Shown here: piece by piece, positions 48,326 to 57,603 of the stretch
How positions within the stretch are numbered: position 1 is the first letter of the stretch
How the letters are laid out: each line of letters opens with the position of its first letter
DNA from: JAPHTQ01 sp050299175
GTDB lineage: Bacteria > Pseudomonadota > Gammaproteobacteria > Thiohalomonadales > Thiohalomonadaceae
Assembly (NCBI GenBank): GCA_050299175.1
Contig: JBNKVM010000067.1
Coordinates: 1 to 64,000, forward strand
DNA: 64,000 nt
Direction: 5' to 3'
Made by a program: the position numbers and the translations under genes
The notes under the pieces: generated by a model
Databases searched by the model: none
Told to the model about the DNA's origin: nothing
Seen by the model: only the letters and a program-made list of their open reading frames with translations

Positions 48326-48916
48326 ATGCTAAAGATAGGTTTGACCGGTGGTATTGGATGTGGAAAGTCCACCGTCTGCAAAATGTTCTCTAATCTTGGT
48401 GTACCCATCATAGATACGGATTCTCTGGCACGTCAGGCAGTCACGATTGGTAGTCCATGTTTTAATATGCTAGTGGAAAATTTCGGCAACGATATTTTGC
48501 TCTCGGATGGTACTCTCGATCGTAAGAAACTCCGAGATATCGTGTTTGCCGATGATGTAAAACTCGGAGAGCTTGAATCTATTGTCCATCCAGAGATTCG
48601 TAAATTGCTTAAGCAGCAGATAAGCACCATGCCTGCCCCCTATGTTGTCATTGCGATCCCATTACTTATTGAGAAGCACTGGAACAGCTATGTGGATCGT
48701 ATTCTGGTGGTTGACTGCCCGGAAGAATTACAAATCGCACGCGCATCCAGTAGAGATGGCCGTCGACCATCTGACATACGGCAAATCATGAACACGCAAG
48801 TGACTCGACAGCAACGACTAGCTGTTGCAGACGATGTAATACACAATGACTCTGATCTTGATTCGATACACCGCCAGGTTGAAAAACTGCATCTATACTA
48901 TACTCAACTAGTCTAG
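48326..48916 (+). CDS. coaE: Dephospho-CoA kinase
   Basis: Last step of coenzyme A synthesis: phosphorylates dephospho-CoA at the 3'-hydroxyl. P-loop GLTGGIGCGKSTVC is at residues 6-19, IDTDSLARQ holds the substrate-binding Asp, and IPLLIEKHW and VVDCPEELQIARASSRDG are family motifs. Length 196 is close to E. coli CoaE (206). The pilD-coaE-zapD-yacG order is the common gammaproteobacterial one. Confidence 0.96.
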   Translation: MLKIGLTGGIGCGKSTVCKMFSNLGVPIIDTDSLARQAVTIGSPCFNMLVENFGNDILLSDGTLDRKKLRDIVFADDVKLGELESIVHPEIRKLLKQQISTMPAPYVVIAIPLLIEKHWNSYVDRILVVDCPEELQIARASSRDGRRPSDIRQIMNTQVTRQQRLAVADDVIHNDSDLDSIHRQVEKLHLYYTQLV

Positions 48917-48956
48917 AATACAGACCACCAGCTCAAATTTAAGATCAGGACCCTCA

Positions 48957-49724
48957 ATGCAGGACTATACCGTATACGAACACCCACTCAATGAACGCAT
49001 CCGCATGATGTTGCGACTTGAGCATCTGTTTCGTCAGGCCACTTATTTCCTGGAACAGGATCACGTCTGGTGTAGTCGCATATTTGTATCGACCCTTCTT
49101 GATATATTGGAACTCTTCTCAAGAGGTGATATCCGGACAGAGTTATTAAAAGAGCTGGAGCGTTCTACCGATAATCTCGGCCAGTTAATGAGTTATCCGA
49201 ATGTTGACCATGATCGGCTTGGCTCAATCCTACGCGCACTCGAGCATCTCATAGATAACATTCACGCAATGACTGCCGCGCCAGGAAGTGAACTGAAGAG
49301 TGACGAACTCCTCAGTACGATTCGGCAACGCAGCTCCATCCCTGGCGGAACATGTGATTTTGACCTACCACGTTATAATCTATGGCTACATAGTGATCCA
49401 CAACAGCGACTTGCCGATCAGAAGCGTTGGTACACATCACTGGATCCCATTCGTCAAACCATTGAGTTGCTCTTCAAGATGATACGTGGAAGCACTGAAT
49501 TTCAGGACAAGACGGCTACAGCAGGAAATTACACCGAGCAACTTGAAAAGACCTTACCCTACCAAATGATCAGAATACGGTTACCCCGCTCAGCACCATA
49601 CTATGCAGAAATAAGCGGCAGCAAACATCGATTTACCGTTCGATTTCTGCAACGTAGCAAGGAACAAAAATATGAGTTGGTTAATGCTGACATCCATTTC
49701 CAGCTAGAGCTCTGCCGACTATGA
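48957..49724 (+). CDS. zapD: Cell division protein ZapD
   Basis: Cytoplasmic protein that bundles FtsZ filaments, 255 residues (E. coli 247). The start YEHPLNERIRMMLRLEHLF, RFTVRF and the closing FQLELCRL are characteristic. All-helical N-terminal domain followed by a beta domain. It overlaps yacG by four bases (ATGA). FtsZ itself is encoded at 59-60 kb. Confidence 0.95.
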   Translation: MQDYTVYEHPLNERIRMMLRLEHLFRQATYFLEQDHVWCSRIFVSTLLDILELFSRGDIRTELLKELERSTDNLGQLMSYPNVDHDRLGSILRALEHLIDNIHAMTAAPGSELKSDELLSTIRQRSSIPGGTCDFDLPRYNLWLHSDPQQRLADQKRWYTSLDPIRQTIELLFKMIRGSTEFQDKTATAGNYTEQLEKTLPYQMIRIRLPRSAPYYAEISGSKHRFTVRFLQRSKEQKYELVNADIHFQLELCRL

Positions 49725-49918
49725 AAAGAAAACTGCAATGCCCACAGTGCAAAAAGGAAACCCATTGGGAAAATAACCCATGGAGACCTTTCTGTAGTCA
49801 GCGCTGCAAACTTATAGATCTGGGAGACTGGGCTAGTGAGTGTAATGCTATTGCGGGAGAGAAAGCAAATCCCAACGAAATAATCGACAGTACTACTCCG
49901 TATGGAAAGGAAAACTAA
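49721..49918 (+). CDS. yacG: DNA gyrase inhibitor YacG
   Basis: A 65-residue zinc protein. The four zinc cysteines are in QCPQCKKET and FCSQRCKLIDLG, with the usual WASE segment following. In E. coli it inhibits gyrase by binding GyrB. Length is identical to E. coli YacG. Its 3' end overlaps the convergent lipoprotein gene by 26 bases. Confidence 0.95.
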   Translation: MKRKLQCPQCKKETHWENNPWRPFCSQRCKLIDLGDWASECNAIAGEKANPNEIIDSTTPYGKEN

Positions 49919-50327
49919 CGCGATAGATACGTCCTCGTTCTACCATCTCAACCAGCGCGACCCAGTCCATTCTTGATGCGGTACACACTGGTAAAGTAGC
50001 GTTACCTTCCCAGATGTTCCCCTTATGCAGCATCTGGTAGCGATTCATACCCATGTCCATACCCACCATCTGAAAATCAACGATGATCTTCTCTGGATGA
50101 ATAGTCTGACTTCTAACTTCAAGTTCGACATTGAATGGTTTCAATGGTCTAACATCTGGCCCCAGGCGTAGATTCAAGTTTGCCGTGTCGGACTCGAATT
50201 GACAGCTGATCGTGGATGCATCACACGATGTCATTTTACCAAGTTCAATCACTTCTACTTTATCCGGGCTGCATGCCTGTAGCACCAACCCACTCAGCAA
50301 CATGGTAATATATTTATACTGCACCAC
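49893..50327 (-). CDS. Hypothetical lipoprotein
   Basis: A 144-residue predicted lipoprotein: signal MVQYKYITMLLSGLVLQAC with a lipobox ending at Cys19. The mature part contains VEVIELGKMTSCD, a beta-rich region and a Met-rich stretch QMVGMDMGMNRYQML, which could bind copper or simply be structural; similar beta-sandwich proteins occur among FixH/YtkA-like domains. I cannot assign a function. The GTG start overlaps the 3' end of the mutT/thiE gene, so it is the tail of that operon. Confidence 0.65.
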   Translation of the reverse strand: MVQYKYITMLLSGLVLQACSPDKVEVIELGKMTSCDASTISCQFESDTANLNLRLGPDVRPLKPFNVELEVRSQTIHPEKIIVDFQMVGMDMGMNRYQMLHKGNIWEGNATLPVCTASRMDWVALVEMVERGRIYRVSFPFHTE

Positions 50328-51291
50328 ACACCTCGCTCACCCAGAATGAACTTATACCTGCGACACCTTGCGCTCCAGAATCCCATGAAAGTGATAATTG
50401 CTCGCTACTGACTCCACCTAGTGCATAGACAGGGATTGCCGTCATGGCGGCCAGTTGAGAAAAATCACGCCAACCAAGCGGGGTTGCATCAGGATGTGAT
50501 GCTGTTCTGTTTACAGGACTGAGAACAATAAAATCACAGCCAATCTTGTGTGCCTGTTCCAATTCAGCTTCTGTGTGACAGGATGCTGATAAGAGTTTAT
50601 CGTTCGAAATAACTCGCTGTTCCTGTTGCAGGAGATGCTGCGAGGTCAAATGGATGCCATCGGCAATGGCAATATCGCTAAAACCTGATCCACTGGAATT
50701 CAGCAAGACTTTACAGTCTAGCGCATGACAGATTTTCACCACTTCTGTAGCCAGTTCAGTATATTGCGCTTTACTTAGTTCTCTGCTGCGGAACTGAAGC
50801 AGTTGAATACCTCTAGAAACGCTTTTCTCGAGTTGCTCCAGAAATAGGTTCCATTCTGAATCGATAGAACCCGGTTCTGGAGTAATCAGGTATTTATCTG
50901 GCAATGAAAGTGCCTTGACTATAGCGTGATTTGCTACCGGCATTGAATAGTCTGGCAACCTGCTTTCATTGACCCACTCAACAGTTTGCCCCTCAACACC
51001 AGCTGGTTGACCTTCGTAGGCAAGCACCTTCCAGACATCGAGCATTACTGTCTGCTCAGGATAATCGTGGGGAATCTGAATCAACGGCCGATAGGCTTTT
51101 GCAGTAATGCCAAGTTCTTCTTGTAATTCCCGAACCAGAGCCTGCTCTACCGATTCTCCAGTCTCAATCTTGCCACCTGGAAATTCCCACAATCCGCCCT
51201 GATGTGAATCGGGATGTCGCTTGGACAACAGGATTCGATTCTCACTATCGCTTACTACGGCAACGGCAACATGTAAGCGCATCTCAGACAT
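50314..51291 (-). CDS. MutT Nudix hydrolase fused to a ThiE-like domain
   Basis: A 325-residue fusion. Residues 1-130 are MutT: Nudix box GGKIETGESVEQALVRELQE followed by ELG, with WEFPGG before it; expected to remove oxidised 8-oxo-dGTP. Residues about 135-325 resemble thiamine phosphate synthase (YLITPEPG, LLQFRSREL, LLNSSGSG, GIHLTSQHL, YALGGV). Catalytic capacity of the second domain for thiamine synthesis is doubtful; this fusion is common next to secA/argJ in gammaproteobacteria. It starts 18 bases after argJ. Confidence 0.9.
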   Translation of the reverse strand: MSEMRLHVAVAVVSDSENRILLSKRHPDSHQGGLWEFPGGKIETGESVEQALVRELQEELGITAKAYRPLIQIPHDYPEQTVMLDVWKVLAYEGQPAGVEGQTVEWVNESRLPDYSMPVANHAIVKALSLPDKYLITPEPGSIDSEWNLFLEQLEKSVSRGIQLLQFRSRELSKAQYTELATEVVKICHALDCKVLLNSSGSGFSDIAIADGIHLTSQHLLQQEQRVISNDKLLSASCHTEAELEQAHKIGCDFIVLSPVNRTASHPDATPLGWRDFSQLAAMTAIPVYALGGVSSEQLSLSWDSGAQGVAGISSFWVSEVCGAV

Positions 51292-51309
51292 GGCAGCCAG
51301 TTAACTCAC

Positions 51310-52524
51310 TCAAGTGCGATATTCAGCATTAATTTTCACATAGTCATAGGAAAAATCGCAGGTCCAAACAGTTGCCGCGAGATCTCCACGATTAAGTTCA
51401 ACGCGTATCGTTATCTCATCCGCAGACACAACCTGAGCCCCCTTCTCTTCCGTATATTCTGCAGCGGGCTCTCCCTGTCGGACAATACAGACCTCACCGA
51501 GGTAAATGTTCACCCCCGACAGATTCAGATCAGAAATACCTGAGCGGCCAACAGCTGCAAGGATTCTTCCCCAATTGGGATCCGATGCAAATAGCGCCGT
51601 CTTAACCAGTGGGGAATGGGCAATCGTATAAGCAACCTGCTTGCACTCTTCTTCGCTCTTACCCGCCACCACATCGATTGTGACAAATTTAGTTGCACCT
51701 TCACCGTCTTTAACTATCTGCTGAGCAAGTTCTACGTGGGTTTCAATCAAGGCAGTAGTAAACAGCACCATATCTTCATCATTCAGCGTAGGATCAGTGC
51801 CAGAGGCACCAGTAGCGATCAGCACGCTGGCATCATTGGTCGATGTATCACCATCCACCGTGATTCGATTAAATGACTGGTCAACCGCAGTGTGGACTAA
51901 TTTATCAAGCCTATTTTGTGGTATGAGCGCATCAGTCGCCACAAATGCGAGCATCGTAGCCATGTCCGGCCTGATCATGCCAGAACCTTTGGCAATGCCG
52001 CTTATCACTACTTCGCCAGAAGAAAGTTTAAGTTTTCGACATGCGCCTTTGGGCACTGTATCTGTGGTAAGAATTGCAGATGCGGCTTCCTGCCAATGCT
52101 CCGTGGATAGCCCGGCAAGCAACTCCGGTACTACGCGTTGAATTCGCTCCACTGGCAGGGGCTCACCTATCACGCCCGTTGAAAAAGGCAGTACGGTTTC
52201 ACTGTCACAACCAGCAGCATCCGCGACAAAGTGGCAGCACTGTTTCGCATGCTCCAGCCCTGTCTTCCCGGTTCCTGCATTGGCATTCCCTGTATTAATT
52301 AACAGATAGCGCGGGGATTGTTTGGTCAGATGTTCCCTGGCAATTATCACCGGGGCAGCGCAGAACAGATTGCGGGTAAATGTCGCGGCAACCGTGCACT
52401 CATCAGTTAACTCAAACAGCGTGACATCTTTTCTGCCTGGCTTTTTAATTCCAGCCGATGCCGTGGCAATCCTAACACCCTGAACAGGGAGTAATTTTGG
52501 TAACCCCTTATATGAGACAGCCAT
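51310..52524 (-). CDS. argJ: Glutamate N-acetyltransferase/ornithine acetyltransferase
   Basis: Moves the acetyl group from N-acetylornithine to glutamate, recycling it in arginine synthesis; some members also use acetyl-CoA. The precursor self-cleaves before the Thr in KGSGMIRPDMATMLAF, which becomes the nucleophile. NRITVDGDTSTNDASVLIA and DPNWGRILAAVGRSGI are also family marks. Length 404 is normal. It follows secA by 14 bases. Together with argE and argA at the other end of the window the cell has both linear and cyclic acetyl routes. Confidence 0.95.
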   Translation of the reverse strand: MAVSYKGLPKLLPVQGVRIATASAGIKKPGRKDVTLFELTDECTVAATFTRNLFCAAPVIIAREHLTKQSPRYLLINTGNANAGTGKTGLEHAKQCCHFVADAAGCDSETVLPFSTGVIGEPLPVERIQRVVPELLAGLSTEHWQEAASAILTTDTVPKGACRKLKLSSGEVVISGIAKGSGMIRPDMATMLAFVATDALIPQNRLDKLVHTAVDQSFNRITVDGDTSTNDASVLIATGASGTDPTLNDEDMVLFTTALIETHVELAQQIVKDGEGATKFVTIDVVAGKSEEECKQVAYTIAHSPLVKTALFASDPNWGRILAAVGRSGISDLNLSGVNIYLGEVCIVRQGEPAAEYTEEKGAQVVSADEITIRVELNRGDLAATVWTCDFSYDYVKINAEYRT

Positions 52525-52538
52525 ACATATCTACTCCA

Positions 52539-55250
52539 CTAGGCTACCTTGCCATGACACTGTTTGTATTTCTTTCCCGACCCACAGGGACAGGGTTCAT
52601 TACGTCCAATCTTACGTCCATCACGAACAAACGGCTGTGCTTGTTCGTCCGCCTCATCCCCAGCTGGAGTTTCATCGACAGCAAAACTGCTGGTCTCACT
52701 GTGCTCGTATTTCATTTCACCCGCTTCACGACGCTGTTGCTCAACTGCCGCCACATCATCTTCTGCCTTGACCTCTACGCGAGAGACGATTTTAATAACA
52801 TCGTATTTAATCCGGTCAAGGAGTTGAGTAAACAGCTCAAAGGCTTCGCGCTTGTACTCCTGCTTAGGATTTTTTTGCGCATAACCACGCAAGTGAATCC
52901 CCTGACGGAGATAATCCATCGCGGCAAGATGTTCCTTCCACAGGGTATCCAACACCTGCAACATAATGGCCTTCTCGAAGTGACGAATAACCTCGCTACC
53001 TGCCTGCTGCTCCTTGGCGGCGTAGAGTGATTCCATCGCGTTAAGAATCCGTTCGCGCAGAGACTCTTCATGCAGATTACTGTCTGTTTCCAACCAACCA
53101 CGGATATCAAATCTGGCAGCAAAGTCATCTTCCAGACGTGTTTCGAGTCCAGCAACATCCCATTGCTCTTCGATGCTCTGTGGCGGAATATATTCATCGA
53201 TGACCGCATTTACCACATCATGACGAATAGCCTGAATCATTTCAGACACATCGTCCTCTGCCATCAGTTCGGCACGCTGTTCATAAATGACCTTACGCTG
53301 GTCATTAGCGACGTCGTCGTATTCGAGCAGGCTTTTCCGAATATCGAAGTTATGACCTTCTACCTTGCGCTGGGCATTCTCAATGGCGCGGGAAACCCAG
53401 GGATGCTCAATCGCCTCACCTTCCTGCATGCCAAGACGCTGCATAATTGCAGACACCTTGTCCGAAGCAAAAATGCGCATCAAATTATCTTCCAGAGAAA
53501 GATAGAAGCGTGTCGAACCTGGATCACCCTGACGGCCTGAACGGCCACGCAACTGGTTATCGATGCGCCGTGACTCATGGCGCTCTGTACCAATGATATG
53601 CAAGCCGCCCGCATCAAGCACACGTTGATGCCGTTCATGCCATGCCGCCTTTTCTTTTTCGATGTCAGCTTCCGTTGCATCTTCACCCATCGCGGCTATC
53701 GCCGCATCCAAGTTACCGCCCAGCACAATATCGGTACCGCGACCGGCCATGTTGGTCGCAATAGTCACCGCACCAGGACGACCAGCCTGTGCGACGATCT
53801 CAGCTTCACGGTCATGCTGTTTGGCATTCAATACTTCATGTTTGATACCTGCTTTCTTGAGCAGACCAGATAAATACTCGGATATTTCGATGGATGTTGT
53901 ACCCACCAACACAGGCTGTTCACGTTTATGGCAATCCTGAATATCTTCGATGATCGCGTCGAACTTCTCCCGTGCACTCAAGTAGATCAGATCACCCATA
54001 TCATTACGGATCATGGGACGATGCGTCGGAATAACCAGAACTTCAAGATTGTAAATTTGCTGGAATTCGTAGGCCTCTGTATCGGCAGTACCTGTCATAC
54101 CAGACAATTTGTTGTACAGACGGAAATAATTCTGAAAGGTGATCGAGGCCAGAGTCTGGTTCTCGTTCTGTATGGCAACGCCTTCTTTAGCCTCAATGGC
54201 CTGATGCAGGCCATCAGACCAACGTCTGCCTGGCATGGTACGACCAGTGAACTCGTCTACGATTACAATCTGACCATTGCTGACAATATAGTCTACATCC
54301 TTCTGGAATAGCACATGAGCCCGAAGTGCCGCATTAACATGATGCATCAAGTTGATATTTGCCGCATCGTAGAGCGAGTCACCTTCAGCCAGCAGACCTT
54401 GCTGCAGTAACATGTTTTCAATATGCTCGTGACCTTCTTCGCTCAGATATACCTGCTTTGATTTTTCATCGACGGTGAAATCACCTGGACCATCCTCTTC
54501 CTGGACCTTCTTCAGCTGAGGCACCAGTTTATTGATACTGGTGTAGAGGCTGGAACTGTCATCGGCCTGACCAGAAATAATCAATGGAGTACGGGCCTCA
54601 TCAATCAAGATGGAATCCACTTCATCGACGATGGCAAAGTTCAGTTCACGTTGCGCCTTTTCTTCCAGGCTAAATGCCATGTTATCGCGCAGATAATCAA
54701 AACCGAACTCGTTGTTGGTACCGTACACGATGTCACAGGCATAGGCCTGCTGTCGCTCTTCCTGATTGAGACCATTAACAATGACACCCGTTGTCAGGCC
54801 CAGGAATTCATACAACTTCCCCATCCACTCCGCATCCCGGCGTGCCAGGTAATCGTTTACCGTAATAACATGAACGCCGTTGCCTGGCAGGGCATTCAGA
54901 TATGCCGGCAGGGTCGCCATAAGTGTTTTACCCTCACCGGTACGCATTTCAGCGATTTTCCCCTGGTGCAGAGTCATGCCACCTATCATCTGTACATCAT
55001 AGTGGCGCATACCAAAGACACGTTTACCTGCCTCACGGACGACAGCAAACGCCTCAGGCAACAATTCGTCGACCGTTGTACCAGCATTGATACGTTGCCT
55101 GAATTCGTCAGTCTTAGCACGTAGAGCATCGTCACTCAGCGACTCGAATTCAGCTTCCAGCGCATTGATTGAGTCCACAGCCTTTCGCATACGTTTGACT
55201 GCACGATCATTGCGGCTGCCAAATACGCTGCTAAATAATTTGGTAATCAT
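52539..55250 (-). CDS. secA: Preprotein translocase ATPase SecA
   Basis: Motor of Sec-dependent protein export, 903 residues (E. coli 901). It has MRTGEGKTLMATLPAYLNA (Walker A), VDEVDSILIDEARTPLIISG (DEAD-type Walker B), NMAGRGTDIVLGGNL, and the zinc-binding C-terminus RNEPCPCGSGKKYKQCHG. Full length and intact. It leads the unit secA-argJ-mutT/thiE-lipoprotein. Confidence 0.98.
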   Translation of the reverse strand: MITKLFSSVFGSRNDRAVKRMRKAVDSINALEAEFESLSDDALRAKTDEFRQRINAGTTVDELLPEAFAVVREAGKRVFGMRHYDVQMIGGMTLHQGKIAEMRTGEGKTLMATLPAYLNALPGNGVHVITVNDYLARRDAEWMGKLYEFLGLTTGVIVNGLNQEERQQAYACDIVYGTNNEFGFDYLRDNMAFSLEEKAQRELNFAIVDEVDSILIDEARTPLIISGQADDSSSLYTSINKLVPQLKKVQEEDGPGDFTVDEKSKQVYLSEEGHEHIENMLLQQGLLAEGDSLYDAANINLMHHVNAALRAHVLFQKDVDYIVSNGQIVIVDEFTGRTMPGRRWSDGLHQAIEAKEGVAIQNENQTLASITFQNYFRLYNKLSGMTGTADTEAYEFQQIYNLEVLVIPTHRPMIRNDMGDLIYLSAREKFDAIIEDIQDCHKREQPVLVGTTSIEISEYLSGLLKKAGIKHEVLNAKQHDREAEIVAQAGRPGAVTIATNMAGRGTDIVLGGNLDAAIAAMGEDATEADIEKEKAAWHERHQRVLDAGGLHIIGTERHESRRIDNQLRGRSGRQGDPGSTRFYLSLEDNLMRIFASDKVSAIMQRLGMQEGEAIEHPWVSRAIENAQRKVEGHNFDIRKSLLEYDDVANDQRKVIYEQRAELMAEDDVSEMIQAIRHDVVNAVIDEYIPPQSIEEQWDVAGLETRLEDDFAARFDIRGWLETDSNLHEESLRERILNAMESLYAAKEQQAGSEVIRHFEKAIMLQVLDTLWKEHLAAMDYLRQGIHLRGYAQKNPKQEYKREAFELFTQLLDRIKYDVIKIVSRVEVKAEDDVAAVEQQRREAGEMKYEHSETSSFAVDETPAGDEADEQAQPFVRDGRKIGRNEPCPCGSGKKYKQCHGKVA

Positions 55251-55309
55251 ATTTTTTTGCCTTTACGGGAATTAATTGCATCAAAAGAGTACGGTGCTCT
55301 CGCTACCCG

Positions 55310-56506
55310 TTACTCATTCTTCGCCAGGGGTGATATACCCCCTATGCTATCACTCCCAGGAGATGAACCAGACGCCAGAGAAGGCGAGGTAATGCGGATG
55401 GTGCCCCGCTGGTCGATTACCAGTGGAGTGCGAGGAAAGTCTGTCTGGGTAAGCTCGGCAATAATACGGGCAGCAGTATGCTGCTGATCAGGCAAGGTAC
55501 CGACTTCACGTTGCTGTTTCGCCGAAACAATTTTGCCGCCCTGAAAGCGTCCGTTCCCATCAATATCGGCGACGAGCAGTGGCGCGACGCCATTATGACC
55601 ACGAATATTGATGCCCCAGTGGGTGGAAAAATTACCCAGGCTATAGGCAATCAATCGATCCTGATAAAGCTCCAGGGCACGCGGAACATGAGGACCATGG
55701 CCGATGACCAGATCGGCACCCGCATCCACCGCCATGTGGGCAAATTCCACAACATCACCGCGATCCTCGCCATGAAAAATCTCATGCTCGAACGGAATTC
55801 GCATTCTGTCGTCGCCTTCCGCACCACCGTGGAAAGAGACGATGACAATATTGTGCTCGTTTGCGAGTTGCTGAATTTGTCCCTTTGCCCGAACCAGATC
55901 GAGCATATCGTTTGCACCCTTGAATGGCGCAAAAGCGATCACAGCAACAGACTGTCCTTTGATCTGGAGAATGGCAACATCGCCATCGCGACCACTATGG
56001 GCAATACCCGCCTCACGCAGGATCGCCATACTGCTATCTCTACCGATCTCACCAAAGTCACGGGCGTGATTATTGGCAAGGCTCAGGACATCGAAGCCTG
56101 CGTTCTTTAATTGTTCAACAAACCGGCTGGGGGTTCGAAAAAGGTAACAACTTTTTCCGGAAGCACACTGCTTAACCGGCTCACCACCGTCCAACAGTGT
56201 CCCTTCAAGATTTCCAAAGGTGATGTCCGCCTGCTGCAAATCCTCCGTCATTGCCTGCAACAGATGCAGATCTTCCGTAGGTAAACGATCCTCTGGATAA
56301 TCACTGCCCAGCATAATGTCGCCAACAGCGGCAATACGCAGATTTTGTGGCGTCTCCTGACTGTCGACCGCTGCATCACGCATCGGGTTATTGGAACAGG
56401 CAGCGAGAACGAAAGAGAGGCAAAGGGCGACACCACGGGCCGAATAGCGAGTACCCGAAAGTGTTTGGTTATTATTGATGCCCGGTTTGTTATTTCTAAA
56501 TGACAT
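55310..56506 (-). CDS. CapA-family lipoprotein (poly-gamma-glutamate capsule type)
   Basis: A 398-residue protein with a lipoprotein signal (ALCLSFVLAACSNN) and a metallophosphatase-like CapA domain: RIAAVGDIMLGSDYP, FGNLEGTLLD, SLANNHARDFG, VSFHGGAEGDDR and IGHGPHVPRALELY. In Gram-positives CapA helps export poly-gamma-glutamate; no capBCE synthesis genes are nearby, so a capsule role is not supported here. ATG 56506 is preferred to the frame opening at 56560 because it starts directly before the signal peptide region. It lies between secA and the M23 peptidase. Confidence 0.85.
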   Translation of the reverse strand: MSFRNNKPGINNNQTLSGTRYSARGVALCLSFVLAACSNNPMRDAAVDSQETPQNLRIAAVGDIMLGSDYPEDRLPTEDLHLLQAMTEDLQQADITFGNLEGTLLDGGEPVKQCASGKSCYLFRTPSRFVEQLKNAGFDVLSLANNHARDFGEIGRDSSMAILREAGIAHSGRDGDVAILQIKGQSVAVIAFAPFKGANDMLDLVRAKGQIQQLANEHNIVIVSFHGGAEGDDRMRIPFEHEIFHGEDRGDVVEFAHMAVDAGADLVIGHGPHVPRALELYQDRLIAYSLGNFSTHWGINIRGHNGVAPLLVADIDGNGRFQGGKIVSAKQQREVGTLPDQQHTAARIIAELTQTDFPRTPLVIDQRGTIRITSPSLASGSSPGSDSIGGISPLAKNE

Positions 56507-56553
56507 ATTGTTCACTTGCCAACAACGGGATGGCAGGCTTATTAAACGACAAA

Positions 56554-56573
56554 GCCGCATCCAACGATGCGGC
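56554..56573 (-). terminator. Hairpin after the M23 peptidase gene
   Basis: GCCGCATC (56554-56561) and GATGCGGC (56566-56573) form a perfect 8-base stem with a 4-base loop, 50 bases past the peptidase stop. On the minus strand it is followed by TTTGTCGTTT, a modest T-rich tail. Confidence 0.6.
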
Positions 56574-56622
56574 CTGTTTGCTCCTCAACGGGAGCATTCG
56601 CTGTCCACAGCGAGGTGGACAA

Positions 56623-57549
56623 TCAATTAGATGCGTAGAGATACTTGCCCGGATCAACGGTTCGACCATTTACCCATACTTCAAAATGCACGTGCGGTCC
56701 GGTTGAACGGCCGGTTGATCCCATCCTGGCAATCAGTTGACCTTTCTTGATGGTATCACCCACCTTAACCAGCGTTTCCTTGCAGTGGCCATAGCGCGTT
56801 ACATAGCCGTTACCGTGGTTGACCTCTACCATATTACCGTAACCGTAACGCTTGCCTGACCATGTCACCACGCCAGCGGCTACCGACATAATCTCGCTGC
56901 CATCCTTACCTGCCAGGTCTACGCCCTTGTGGAATTCGGGCTTGCCGGTGAAGGGATCATTGCGAATGCCGTAGGCAGAAGATTGCCAACCCTTGGCAAT
57001 AGGACGACCAGCAGGGAGCACTTCAGCCTGGAGGTTGCGATTCATAATCATCGATTCCAGCACATTCAGCTGCTTATCGCGATCATCAAGCTGCTTGGAC
57101 AGCTCGTTCAGCTGTGCCATGAAATCGTCCACTTTAATGGTTGTGCCAGTAGCAGCCTCTTCCGGACCACCCTGCGCAGGAGGAGTAGAAAAGTCGAACT
57201 CACCACTATCCAGACCGGCGCTACGGGTCAGGCGCTGACCCAGCGCATCAAGACGGATAACATGCGCCTGCATCTTGCCCAAACGTAAAGTCAGTGCATT
57301 CAGATTTTCATCGGCAACACGTTTGGCTTCAGAAATTTCGGCCTGTTGTTTGTCCAGCTCGGCATTAACGGCAGTCGCCAGAGCCAACGGATCGACTGGC
57401 GCATCTTTGCGACCCAATTGATAACCGCCATACAATGCCAGCACCGGCAGGGCGATGAAAACCACCGCGGCAATCGCGACGATTTTGCCTCGATCAAGAC
57501 TCAGGCAGCCGGAACCGCCAAGACGTTTGGATACCAGTAGTACGTTCAT
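56623..57549 (-). CDS. M23-family (LytM) peptidoglycan endopeptidase
   Basis: A 308-residue membrane-anchored periplasmic zinc peptidase. One N-terminal membrane segment (IVAIAAVVFIALPVLALYGGY) is followed by a coiled coil (residues about 60-105) and another helical stretch, then the LytM domain. Zinc and catalytic residues are in FHKGVDLAG and HVHFEVW, with GYVTRYGHC between. It could cut cell-wall crosslinks or activate amidases; intact active-site residues favour catalysis. The position between dciA and secA is typical of gammaproteobacteria. Confidence 0.93.
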   Translation of the reverse strand: MNVLLVSKRLGGSGCLSLDRGKIVAIAAVVFIALPVLALYGGYQLGRKDAPVDPLALATAVNAELDKQQAEISEAKRVADENLNALTLRLGKMQAHVIRLDALGQRLTRSAGLDSGEFDFSTPPAQGGPEEAATGTTIKVDDFMAQLNELSKQLDDRDKQLNVLESMIMNRNLQAEVLPAGRPIAKGWQSSAYGIRNDPFTGKPEFHKGVDLAGKDGSEIMSVAAGVVTWSGKRYGYGNMVEVNHGNGYVTRYGHCKETLVKVGDTIKKGQLIARMGSTGRSTGPHVHFEVWVNGRTVDPGKYLYASN

Positions 57550-57603
57550 CTATACTCTGCCCATATTTTTGTGTTGCATAACAACAGTTTGTACCATAGA
57601 GGC

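Noticed and set aside
55263..55309. Weak stem AGAG/CTCT followed by TTTT after capA as a terminator
   Set aside because: Only four pairs with a 7-base loop; too weak to call.
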